Of a stretch of DNA of 10,528 nucleotides, positions 1 to 7,497 are shown one piece after another (position 1 is the first letter of the stretch; each line of letters opens with the position of its first letter). The DNA is from RGIG3002 sp045546775 (GTDB lineage: Bacteria > Bacillota > Clostridia > Lachnospirales > Lachnospiraceae): the NCBI GenBank assembly GCA_045546775.1, contig JAZQDM010000119.1:1-10528 (forward strand), read 5' to 3'. The notes beneath the pieces were generated by a model. The model worked only from the letters and a program-made list of their open reading frames with translations, was not told the DNA's origin and did not search any database. A program made the position numbers and the translations under genes.

Positions 1-144
1 AGTGCAAAGAATAACATACGCGAGAGAGCGAAGCGAAATACGAGTGGGGCTTTGCACGAAGTGCAAAGAATATCATACGTGACAGAGCGAAGCGAAATAC
101 GAGTGAGGCTTTGCACGAAGTGCAAAGAATATCATACGCGACAG
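1..144. repeat. 59-bp tandem repeat, about 2.4 copies
   Basis: Copy 1 is 1-59, copy 2 is 60-118 and a partial copy 3 is 119-144. Copies 1 and 2 differ at four positions; copy 3 differs from copy 2 at one. Each unit begins with GTGCAAAG and ends with CTTTGCAC, so each unit junction (50-68 and 109-127) forms a perfect 8-bp hairpin with a GAA loop. The unit length is not a multiple of three. The array probably continues left of the window, since position 1 already lies at a unit boundary. Copy 3 stops one base before the GGAGG-type ribosome binding site of the next gene. No function is known to me. Confidence 0.93.
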
Positions 145-155
145 CGGAGGAAACA

Positions 156-1490
156 ATGAAGAAAAAAGGTCATGCAATCAAAGAAGTTTTAAGCGGCAGT
201 ATCGCCGAAGAACTTGGTATAGAAGCAGGAGATAAGTTGCTTGCCATCAATGGCGAAGAAGTGGAAGACATCTTTGATTACCAGTTTATGGTACAGGATG
301 AATATATAGAAGTTTTGATACAAAAGCAGGATGGCGAAGAATGGCTTTTAGAAATTGACAAAGACTATGAAGAGGATCTTGGTGTGGAGTTTGAGAACGG
401 CTTGATGGACGAGTACCGTTCTTGCCACAACAAATGCATTTTTTGTTTTATCGACCAGATGCCGAAAGGAATGCGGGAGACGCTTTATTTTAAGGACGAT
501 GATTCCAGATTATCCTTTTTGCAAGGCAATTATGTGACGCTTACAAATATGTCGGAAAAAGACATTGCGCGTATTATCAAGTACCATTTGTCTCCGATTA
601 ATATATCGTTTCAGACGACCAATCCGGAGCTGCGTTGTAAAATGTTAAACAACCGTTTTGCAGGAGATGCCCTTAAAAAGGTAGATACGCTTTACGAAGC
701 AGGTATTGAGATGAACGGGCAGATTGTGCTTTGTAAAGGTGTCAATGACGGCGCGGAATTGGAGCGCAGTATTTCGGATTTGACAAAGTATTTGCCTAAT
801 TTACAAAGCGTTTCTGTTGTGCCGGTGGGACTTTCCAAATATCGCGACGGATTGTATCCGCTGGAGCCTTTTACAAAAGAGGATGCAAAGCAGGTGCTTG
901 CTACGATTCATAAATGGCAGCAAAAAGTATATGCGGAACATGAAATGCATTTTATACATGCCAGCGATGAGTGGTATATTTTGGCGGAGGAAGAATTGCC
1001 GGAAGAAGAGCGTTATGATGGTTATTTGCAATTGGAAAACGGTGTCGGCATGCTTCGCCTTTTGCAGGAAGAATTTGCCGATGCAATTGCGGACTTAAAA
1101 GAAAAGAAAGCGCTTCCGGACAATACAAAAAAAGAGACCATATCACTGGCCACCGGAAAGCTTGCCTATCCTTATATGAAAAAGCTTTCCGAGGAACTGA
1201 TGGCGCTTGTGCCGGGACTTAACGTGCATGTGTATGAAATCAAAAACGAATTTTTTGGGGAAATGATTACCGTTTCCGGCCTTTTGACCGGACAGGACAT
1301 CTGCAACCAATTGCAGGGAAAAGAACTTGGAAACAGGCTACTTTTACCGCAAAATGTATTGCGAAGCGGGGAGACGGTTTTCCTTGATGATGTAACCCTT
1401 GCAGATGTGGAAAAGGCTTTACAAGTAAAGGTAGATATTGTAAAATCAAGCGGATATGATTTCGTGGAATGTGTACTTGGAAAGGCGTAA
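156..1490 (+). CDS. DUF512 family radical-SAM-like protein with PDZ domain
   Basis: This 444-aa protein has three recognisable parts. The first is an N-terminal PDZ-like domain (about residues 5-60, with the pattern GSIAEELGIEAGDKLLAING). The second is a radical-SAM-type cysteine motif C90-x3-C94-x2-C97 in the context CHNKCIFCFIDQ, expected to bind a 4Fe-4S cluster. The third is a long C-terminal region typical of the DUF512 family. The biochemical role of the family is, to my knowledge, not established. I chose ATG 156 because GGAGG at 146-150 sits 5 nt upstream. An in-frame TTG at 111 lies inside the tandem repeat and has no ribosome binding site. The gene ends 57 bp before der; this pairing with der recurs in Clostridia and could hint at a ribosome- or translation-linked role, but that is inference. 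Confidence 0.9.
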   Translation: MKKKGHAIKEVLSGSIAEELGIEAGDKLLAINGEEVEDIFDYQFMVQDEYIEVLIQKQDGEEWLLEIDKDYEEDLGVEFENGLMDEYRSCHNKCIFCFIDQMPKGMRETLYFKDDDSRLSFLQGNYVTLTNMSEKDIARIIKYHLSPINISFQTTNPELRCKMLNNRFAGDALKKVDTLYEAGIEMNGQIVLCKGVNDGAELERSISDLTKYLPNLQSVSVVPVGLSKYRDGLYPLEPFTKEDAKQVLATIHKWQQKVYAEHEMHFIHASDEWYILAEEELPEEERYDGYLQLENGVGMLRLLQEEFADAIADLKEKKALPDNTKKETISLATGKLAYPYMKKLSEELMALVPGLNVHVYEIKNEFFGEMITVSGLLTGQDICNQLQGKELGNRLLLPQNVLRSGETVFLDDVTLADVEKALQVKVDIVKSSGYDFVECVLGKA

Positions 1491-1547
1491 AATCGGACTT
1501 GATCCAAAAAGACGCCGGACAAATGTGCTTCGAAAATGGAGGTAAAC

Positions 1548-2885
1548 ATGAGTAAGAAAAAAGGAAAGCCGATTGTTGCAGTAGTGGGAAGACCGAACGT
1601 CGGAAAATCTACGTTGTTCAACACATTGGCAGGTGAAAATATATCCATAGTAAAAGACACACCGGGTATTACCCGTGACCGTATTTATGCGGATGTGACA
1701 TGGCTTGACCGTTCTTTTACTTTGGTAGATACGGGCGGTATTGAGCCGGACAGCAAGGATATTATTTTGTCCCAGATGCGTGCCCAGGCTGAAATTGCCA
1801 TTGAAACAGCAGATGTTATTATGTTTATGGTAGATGTGAAACAAGGACTTGTGGATGCGGATGCAAAAGTAGCAGATATGCTCAGACGCTCCCACAAACC
1901 GGTTGTGCTTGTTGTAAATAAAGTAGACAGCTTTGATAAATACATGGCTGACGTGTACGAATTTTACAATCTTGGTATCGGGGAACCGCATCCGGTTTCC
2001 GCAGCAAACCGTCTCGGAATCGGCGATATGCTGGATGAAGTAACATCTTATTTCCCGGAAGCAAGTGCAGAAGAGGAGGAAGATGAAAAAATCCGTGTAG
2101 CTATCGTCGGAAAACCGAATGCCGGTAAATCTTCCATCATCAACAAATTGCTTGGGGAAGACCGACTGATTGTTTCTGATATCGCAGGAACAACCCGTGA
2201 TGCCGTAGATACGGAGCTTGTCAGAAACGGAAAAGAGTACGTGTTTATTGACACGGCAGGACTTCGCAGAAAGAACAAAATCAAAGAAGAACTGGAACGT
2301 TTTATGATTGTGCGAACGGTCAGCGCGGTAGAACGTGCCGATGTAGTTGTACTTGTCATTGATGCAGAGGAAGGCGTAACCGAGCAGGATGCAAAAATCG
2401 CCGGAATTGCGCATGAACGCGGAAAAGCAGTGATTATTGCAGTGAACAAATGGGATGCCATCGAAAAAGATGACAAAACCATTTACAAATTTACAAACAA
2501 AGTGCGTGAGACACTCGCGTATATGCCTTATGCGGAAATGATTTTTATTTCTGCAAAAACAGGACAGAGATTGCCGAAATTGTTTGAAATCATTGATATC
2601 GTCAGTGAAAATCATTCTATGCGTGTGGCAACCGGTGTGCTCAACGAGATTATGACGGAGGCCGTGGCACTGCAACAGCCGCCATCAGATAAAGGAAAAC
2701 GTCTGAGACTTTATTACATTACGCAGGTTTCGGTGAAACCGCCAACTTTTGTTATTTTTGTAAACGACAAAGAGCTGATGCATTTTTCTTATACGCGATA
2801 CATCGAAAACCGTATCCGTGATGCGTTCGGTTTCAGAGGAACACCGCTTAAATTTATCATAAGAGAACGTAAGGAGAACAAGTAA
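1548..2885 (+). CDS. der: Ribosome biogenesis GTPase Der (EngA)
   Basis: Der is an essential tandem-GTPase needed for late assembly of the 50S ribosomal subunit in the cytoplasm. The 445-aa product has the diagnostic two G domains. The first P-loop is GRPNVGKST (residues 14-22), with a later DTGG switch and NKVD. The second P-loop is GKPNAGKSS (188-196), with DTAG and NKWD. A KH-like RNA-binding domain occupies the last roughly 110 residues. Length matches the family (about 435-450 aa). I start at ATG 1548, preceded by GGAGGT at 1538-1543. An in-frame ATG at 1536 overlaps that ribosome binding site and has none of its own. The gene is followed one base later by plsY, so the two are surely co-transcribed. 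Confidence 0.98.
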   Translation: MSKKKGKPIVAVVGRPNVGKSTLFNTLAGENISIVKDTPGITRDRIYADVTWLDRSFTLVDTGGIEPDSKDIILSQMRAQAEIAIETADVIMFMVDVKQGLVDADAKVADMLRRSHKPVVLVVNKVDSFDKYMADVYEFYNLGIGEPHPVSAANRLGIGDMLDEVTSYFPEASAEEEEDEKIRVAIVGKPNAGKSSIINKLLGEDRLIVSDIAGTTRDAVDTELVRNGKEYVFIDTAGLRRKNKIKEELERFMIVRTVSAVERADVVVLVIDAEEGVTEQDAKIAGIAHERGKAVIIAVNKWDAIEKDDKTIYKFTNKVRETLAYMPYAEMIFISAKTGQRLPKLFEIIDIVSENHSMRVATGVLNEIMTEAVALQQPPSDKGKRLRLYYITQVSVKPPTFVIFVNDKELMHFSYTRYIENRIRDAFGFRGTPLKFIIRERKENK

Positions 2886-2886
2886 C

Positions 2887-3579
2887 GTGGAACGAATCAT
2901 ATGTCTGGCAATCGGATATTGCCTTGGACTTATACAGACTTCATATTTATATGGTAAAATGAAGGGGATTGACATCAGACAGTACGGAAGTGGGAATGCC
3001 GGAACAACAAACACTTTGCGTGTGTTAGGAAGAAAAGCCGGATTTATCGTACTTTTGGGAGATATTTTAAAGACCATTCTTGCGGTGGTTCTTGCAACTT
3101 TGTTGTTTGGAGAAAGTCACCCGGATATGATTTATCTTTTGAAAATTTATGCCGGAACGGGAGCCATTCTCGGACACAACTTCCCATTTTATATGAATTT
3201 TAAAGGAGGAAAAGGAATCGCTGCAACAGCCGGTTTTATTCTTTCCTTCCATCCGTATTTCATTGTAGTCGGTGTTATTTTGTTCTTTGGTGCATTTTTC
3301 ATTACGAACTACGTGTCACTTGGTTCTTTGCTCGTATATGCAGGACTTATGATTCAGATGGTTGTGTGCGGACAGATGGGTTTGTTTGAAGGAATGACCC
3401 AGCCACAGCTCGTTGAAATGTATATCGTAACGGCATTTTTGACGGTGATGGCTTATTACAAACACAGAGAGAATATCAAGCGTCTTATTCGCGGAGAAGA
3501 GCGCAAAACATATTTAAAAAAGAAACCGCAGACCGGTGAAGTGACACAAGACAGCGAAGCAACAAAAGATAACGAATAG
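2887..3579 (+). CDS. plsY: Acyl-phosphate:glycerol-3-phosphate acyltransferase PlsY
   Basis: PlsY is an integral membrane enzyme that transfers the acyl chain from acyl-phosphate to sn-glycerol-3-phosphate, giving lysophosphatidic acid, the first committed step of phospholipid synthesis in most bacteria. The 230-aa protein shows all three family motifs: SGNAGTTN (35-42), GHNFPFYMNFKGGKG (96-110) and HRENIKRL (from 193). These are separated by several hydrophobic segments consistent with a five-helix membrane protein. The C-terminus carries an extra hydrophilic tail of about 25 residues rich in K, E, T and Q, slightly longer than usual. The start is GTG 2887, with AAGGAG at 2871-2876 inside the end of der and a 10-nt spacer. 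Its substrate is made by the product of the next gene, gpsA. Confidence 0.97.
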   Translation: MERIICLAIGYCLGLIQTSYLYGKMKGIDIRQYGSGNAGTTNTLRVLGRKAGFIVLLGDILKTILAVVLATLLFGESHPDMIYLLKIYAGTGAILGHNFPFYMNFKGGKGIAATAGFILSFHPYFIVVGVILFFGAFFITNYVSLGSLLVYAGLMIQMVVCGQMGLFEGMTQPQLVEMYIVTAFLTVMAYYKHRENIKRLIRGEERKTYLKKKPQTGEVTQDSEATKDNE

Positions 3580-3604
3580 GCAAAATGCCGGATTGGAGCT
3601 TATT

Positions 3605-4615
3605 ATGGCAAAAATAGGTGTGATTGGCGCAGGAAGCTGGGGAATAGCTCTTGCATTGTTATTGTACAACAACGGAAATGACGTGACAGTATGGTCGATT
3701 ATCGAGCAGGAAATCGAAATGCTCAAAAAAGACCGTGAACACAAAGATAAACTTCCGGGTGTAAAATTGCCCGACGATATGGAATTTACAACCGACTTAA
3801 AAGCGGCTATCGAAGAAAAAGACGTGCTTGTATTGGCAGTGCCTTCTCCGTTTACAAGAAGTACGGCAAAGAGCATGAAAGAGTATGTTGCCGAAGGACA
3901 GATTATTGTCAATGTGGCAAAAGGTGTGGAAGAAACGACGTTGATGACGTTGTCCGAAATTATCGAAGAAGAAGTGCCTCAGGCAGAAGTTGCAGTTCTT
4001 TGCGGACCGTCCCATGCAGAAGAAGTAGGACGCGGCATTCCGACTACCATTGTAGTTGGTACAAAGAAGAAGAAAACAGCGGAATATTTGCAAAATCTGT
4101 TTATGAATGATGTATTCCGCGTATATACAAGCCCGGACATTCTCGGTATGGAGCTTGGTGGTGCGCTCAAAAACGTAGTTGCATTGGCGGCAGGTATTGC
4201 TGACGGACTCGGTTACGGAGACAATACAAAAGCGGCTCTTATTACACGAGGTATTACCGAAATCGCAAGACTTGGTGTGGCTATGGGCGCTAAATTTGAA
4301 ACATTTTGCGGATTGACAGGCATTGGTGACTTGATTGTTACCTGTGCGTCCATGCATTCCAGAAACCGTCGTGCCGGTATGCTGATCGGCCAGGGTTATA
4401 CGATGGACGAAGCGATGAAAGAAGTAAAAATGGTTGTGGAAGGCGTTTATTCTGCAAAAGCAGCCATGGGACTTGCAAAAAAATACGATATTCAGTTGCC
4501 GATTATTGAGCAGGTAAATGAAGTACTGTTTGACAATAAACCGGCATCCGAGGCAGTAAAAGAATTGATGCTTCGTGATAAAAAAATTGAAATTTCCCAG
4601 CAGTGGGAAGAATAA
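3605..4615 (+). CDS. gpsA: NAD(P)-dependent glycerol-3-phosphate dehydrogenase
   Basis: GpsA reduces dihydroxyacetone phosphate to sn-glycerol-3-phosphate in the cytosol, supplying the backbone for phospholipids. The 336-aa protein has the Rossmann glycine motif GAGSWG (8-13), the CGPSHAEE segment, the catalytic-lysine region ELGGALKNVVALAAG (lysine 189), and the substrate-binding GLTGIGDLIVTC...SRNRRAG block (Arg253-Asn254). Length is normal for the family. The start is ATG 3605, with GGAG at 3595-3598 six bases upstream. An in-frame TTG at 3593 would add four residues but overlaps the ribosome binding site. The gene lies 25 bp after plsY, which uses its product, a classical functional pairing. 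In Bacillus subtilis gpsA lies near spoIVA; no spoIVA follows here. Confidence 0.98.
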   Translation: MAKIGVIGAGSWGIALALLLYNNGNDVTVWSIIEQEIEMLKKDREHKDKLPGVKLPDDMEFTTDLKAAIEEKDVLVLAVPSPFTRSTAKSMKEYVAEGQIIVNVAKGVEETTLMTLSEIIEEEVPQAEVAVLCGPSHAEEVGRGIPTTIVVGTKKKKTAEYLQNLFMNDVFRVYTSPDILGMELGGALKNVVALAAGIADGLGYGDNTKAALITRGITEIARLGVAMGAKFETFCGLTGIGDLIVTCASMHSRNRRAGMLIGQGYTMDEAMKEVKMVVEGVYSAKAAMGLAKKYDIQLPIIEQVNEVLFDNKPASEAVKELMLRDKKIEISQQWEE

Positions 4616-4652
4616 GTCCCGCTCATAAAGAGAGGAAAGGCAAGGAGTAACG

Positions 4653-6968
4653 ATGAGTATTTACGATACGTTGAATGAGCAACAAAAGAAAGGTGTTTTT
4701 GCGACGGAAGGACCGGTGCTTTTGCTGGCCGGTGCGGGGAGCGGAAAAACCAGAGTTTTGACCCATCGAATTGCCTACCTGATTGATGAGATGGGAGTGA
4801 ATCCGTGGAATATTCTTGCCATTACTTTTACAAACAAAGCGGCAGGAGAGATGCGGGAACGTGTGGACAATATTGTAGGTTACGGTGCAGAACAGATTTG
4901 GGTGGCAACGTTTCACTCCACTTGTGTGCGCATTTTAAGACGCTACATCGACAGACTTGGATACGACACGAATTTTACAATTTATGATACGGATGACCAA
5001 AAAACGATTATAAAAGAAGTGTGCAAAAAGCTTCAAATCGATACAAAAACATTCAAAGAGCGGGCGTTGCTTGGCGCTATTTCTGCGGCGAAGGATTCTT
5101 TGATTACACCGGTGCAGTATGAGCTGGACGCCATGGGCGATTGGAACAAGAAGAAAATTGCCGAAGTGTACAAGGAGTATCAGGCGACATTAAAGAAAAA
5201 CAATGCGGTGGATTTTGACGACTTGATTGTAAAGACTGTTGAGCTTTTTAAAAATTGTCCGGATGTTTTGGAATATTATCAGGACCGTTTTAAATATATT
5301 ATGGTGGATGAGTACCAGGATACGAATACGGCACAGTTTGAGTTAATCCGTTTGCTTGCGAACAAATACCGCAATCTTTGCGTAGTAGGCGATGATGACC
5401 AGTCTATTTACAAATTCCGTGGTGCCAACATCCGCAATATTTTGGATTTTGAAAAAGTGTATCCGGAAGCAGAAGTGATTAAATTGGAGCAAAATTACCG
5501 TTCCACACAAAACGTGCTCGATGCGGCAAATGCAGTCATTAAAAATAATATAGGACGGAAAGATAAGGCGCTTTGGACCAGTCAGGGTGCCGGAAACCGT
5601 ATCCATTTCAGACAGTTTGACACTGCTTTTGAGGAAGCAGAATACATAGTCGATGATATCGAGCACAAGGCAAACAAAGGCGAAGCTGCTTACGGGGAAT
5701 GTGCGATTTTGTACCGTACCAATGCCCAGGCGCGTGTTTTGGAAGAAAAATTTGTGCTTCGCGGCATTCCGTATGATGTAGTAGGCGGCACAAACTTTTA
5801 TTCCAGACGAGAGATAAAAGATATGCTTGCCTATTTGAAAACCATCGATAACGGAAAAGATGATGTGGCGGTAAAACGCATTATCAACGTACCGAAACGG
5901 GGAATCGGTGCCACCACCATCCAACGCGTGCAGGAATATGCGGATGCCAGAAATATCAGCTTTTATGATGCTTTAAGGGAAGCGGACCAGATTATGACCA
6001 TCGGGAAAAGTGCGTCCAAGCTGGAGCCCTTTGTGTTGATGATTCAGACATTCCGCAGCAAGCTGGAGTATTACGGCTTGGAAGATTTGATAAAAGATGT
6101 CATTGAAACTACCGGATATGTGCGTGATTTGCAGGATTCCGATGAGGAAGATGCAGAGGACAGAGCAGCAAACATCGATGAGCTTATCAGCAAAATTGTT
6201 GCTTATGAGCAAACGGCGGAACAGCCTTCTTTGAGCGAGTTTTTGGAAGAAGTAGCGCTTGTGGCGGATATTGATAAAGTGGACGAGGACGATAACAAAG
6301 TGCTTCTCATGACGTTGCATAGTGCCAAGGGACTGGAATTTTCCCATGTGTATCTGGCAGGCATGGAAGACGGTATTTTCCCAAGCTATATGACGATAAC
6401 GGCAGACGATCCGACGGAAATCGAGGAAGAACGTCGCCTTGCTTATGTGGGCATTACAAGAGCAAAGGAAGACTTGACGATTTCCTGCGCAAAACAGCGT
6501 ATGATTCGTGGCGAAACCCAGTACAATCCGGTGAGTCGTTTTGTGCGTGAAATTCCGGCAACATTGATGGATGCGACGGTGCCGAATGTGAAGAAAATGG
6601 ATTTTGAAGAGTACGCACAGGATTCTTATGAGAGAAGTCATTTTAAATCCAAACCGTTTGGAGGCATGGCGTATTCCGGCGTGACAAGCAGTCGGGGCAC
6701 TTTGCCGAAAGCAACCGTAAAACCAAAACGCACAGCAGAAGAAAACATGCCGTTTATTGCAAAAGGCCTTGGAAGCCTGCAAAAAGGCGCCCCTACGGTG
6801 GATGCAATCGAATACGGGGTAGGCGACCGGGTGAAACATATCCGTTTTGGAGAAGGAACGGTAACCGCACTGGAAAAAGAGCCAAAAGATTACAAAGTGA
6901 CGGTAACTTTTGATACAGCCGGACAAAAAGTAATGTATGCCGGATTTGCAAAACTAAAAAAGATATAA
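4653..6968 (+). CDS. pcrA: ATP-dependent DNA helicase PcrA (UvrD/Rep family)
   Basis: PcrA is the essential 3'-5' SF1A helicase of Firmicutes, acting in nucleotide excision repair, removal of recombinase filaments and resolution of transcription-replication conflicts. The 771-aa protein has Walker A GAGSGKT (27-33, Lys32), Walker B VDEYQDT (218-224), motif IV KLEQNYRST (277-285), a TLHSAKGLEFSHV motif V region, and motif VI LAYVGITRAKEDL (from 596). The last 50 residues (GVGDRVKHIRFGEGTV...) form the Tudor-like domain known in PcrA to contact RNA polymerase, so the protein is full length. The start is ATG 4653 with AAGGAG at 4642-4647. It begins 37 bp after gpsA with no terminator between, so it is probably read through from that operon. 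Confidence 0.98.
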   Translation: MSIYDTLNEQQKKGVFATEGPVLLLAGAGSGKTRVLTHRIAYLIDEMGVNPWNILAITFTNKAAGEMRERVDNIVGYGAEQIWVATFHSTCVRILRRYIDRLGYDTNFTIYDTDDQKTIIKEVCKKLQIDTKTFKERALLGAISAAKDSLITPVQYELDAMGDWNKKKIAEVYKEYQATLKKNNAVDFDDLIVKTVELFKNCPDVLEYYQDRFKYIMVDEYQDTNTAQFELIRLLANKYRNLCVVGDDDQSIYKFRGANIRNILDFEKVYPEAEVIKLEQNYRSTQNVLDAANAVIKNNIGRKDKALWTSQGAGNRIHFRQFDTAFEEAEYIVDDIEHKANKGEAAYGECAILYRTNAQARVLEEKFVLRGIPYDVVGGTNFYSRREIKDMLAYLKTIDNGKDDVAVKRIINVPKRGIGATTIQRVQEYADARNISFYDALREADQIMTIGKSASKLEPFVLMIQTFRSKLEYYGLEDLIKDVIETTGYVRDLQDSDEEDAEDRAANIDELISKIVAYEQTAEQPSLSEFLEEVALVADIDKVDEDDNKVLLMTLHSAKGLEFSHVYLAGMEDGIFPSYMTITADDPTEIEEERRLAYVGITRAKEDLTISCAKQRMIRGETQYNPVSRFVREIPATLMDATVPNVKKMDFEEYAQDSYERSHFKSKPFGGMAYSGVTSSRGTLPKATVKPKRTAEENMPFIAKGLGSLQKGAPTVDAIEYGVGDRVKHIRFGEGTVTALEKEPKDYKVTVTFDTAGQKVMYAGFAKLKKI

Positions 6969-7005
6969 AATTTGCGAAAAAAACATAGTAAAACATAGAA
7001 AAATC

Positions 7006-7014
7006 TGTTATATT
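7006..7014 (+). promoter_or_regulatory. Extended -10 promoter for small membrane protein gene
   Basis: The sequence TGTTATATT fits an extended -10 element (TG-N-TATATT). No good -35 hexamer stands 17 bp upstream, which is usual for extended -10 promoters. The predicted transcript starts near 7021, giving a leader of about 55 nt before ATG 7075. The core is only 38 bp after pcrA. Confidence 0.5.
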
Positions 7015-7074
7015 AAAAGTAATCATTCTTATGGAAAAAGTATGGATGTGCGATGCACAGGAACGGAGGCAGGT

Positions 7075-7344
7075 ATGAACAAAATTGATGAAGTTTTAGA
7101 TAAGGTAAATGAGGCTCTTGAGCAGCAGGAAGAAGAAAAGAAAAAATGCAATACTATTTTGTGGATTTTTGCAATTATCGGTATCGTTGCAGCAATTGCA
7201 GCAATTGCTTACGCAGCATATCGTTACTTTAAACCGGATTATTTAGAAGATTTCGAAGATGACTTCGAAGACGATTTTGATGATGATTTCTTTGACGAAG
7301 AAGAGTTTGCCGGTGACGGAGACAGCGAAGGAATCACTCTCTAA
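7075..7344 (+). CDS. Small acidic single-pass membrane protein, function unknown
   Basis: The 89-aa product has three zones. The first is a charged, probably helical or coiled-coil N-terminus (residues 1-24, KIDEVLDKVNEALEQQEEEKKK). The second is one transmembrane helix (about 26-47, rich in I, A and Y). The third is a strongly acidic tail (from about 55) with repeated D/E-D/E-D-F units. There is no cleavable signal peptide. I recognise the general type as a small hypothetical protein common in Lachnospiraceae, but I know no function; cation binding or interaction with basic partners would be guesses. The start is ATG 7075 with GGAGG at 7065-7069. An in-frame ATG at 7042 has no ribosome binding site. 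It sits between pcrA and a strong terminator, with its own promoter candidate, so it is probably a monocistronic unit. Confidence 0.78.
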   Translation: MNKIDEVLDKVNEALEQQEEEKKKCNTILWIFAIIGIVAAIAAIAYAAYRYFKPDYLEDFEDDFEDDFDDDFFDEEEFAGDGDSEGITL

Positions 7345-7352
7345 TCCAAAAG

Positions 7353-7379
7353 AACAAACAAAATAGCGCGTTTGTTTTT
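7353..7379 (+). terminator. AT-rich hairpin, possible weak terminator
   Basis: AACAAAC (7353-7359) pairs perfectly with GTTTGTT (7370-7376) around a 10-nt loop and is followed by TTT. The stem is short and AT-rich, so it would be weak. A much stronger terminator follows at 7426. Confidence 0.35.
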
Positions 7380-7425
7380 ATGAAACAGACGCAACTATAA
7401 GAAGCGGGTGAAGTGCGCTTTATTT

Positions 7426-7455
7426 GGGATGTACTTTTTTGTACATCCCTTTTTT
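7426..7455 (+). terminator. Rho-independent terminator
   Basis: GGGATGTAC (7426-7434) and GTACATCCC (7441-7449) form a perfect 9-bp stem with a TTTTTT loop, followed by six Ts (7450-7455). It ends the transcript of the small membrane protein gene. No clear promoter is seen between it and rlmD (7456-7497), so rlmD may depend on read-through or on a promoter I cannot recognise. Confidence 0.9.
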
Positions 7456-7497
7456 AGAGCCGACAGATTGCGGCAAAGGAAAGGAATTTGAACAGAG

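Noticed and set aside
1..144. CRISPR array
   Set aside because: The units are directly contiguous near-identical 59-mers with no unique spacers.
111..155. TTG-initiated N-terminal extension of the DUF512 protein
   Set aside because: It lies wholly within the tandem repeat and has no ribosome binding site, while ATG 156 has GGAGG at ideal spacing.
1446..2675. Long open frame on the minus strand opposite der
   Set aside because: Product is rich in C, H and F with no recognisable domain and lies opposite a clearly real gene; it is a shadow of biased codons.
5973..6926. Long open frame on the minus strand opposite pcrA
   Set aside because: Same reason: low-quality composition, no domain, opposite an intact helicase gene.
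7372..7401. TTGTTT-N18-TATAAG as promoter of rlmD with a leader attenuator
   Set aside because: The -35 is weak and overlaps a hairpin, and the strong terminator at 7426 shows no alternative antiterminator fold that I could find.
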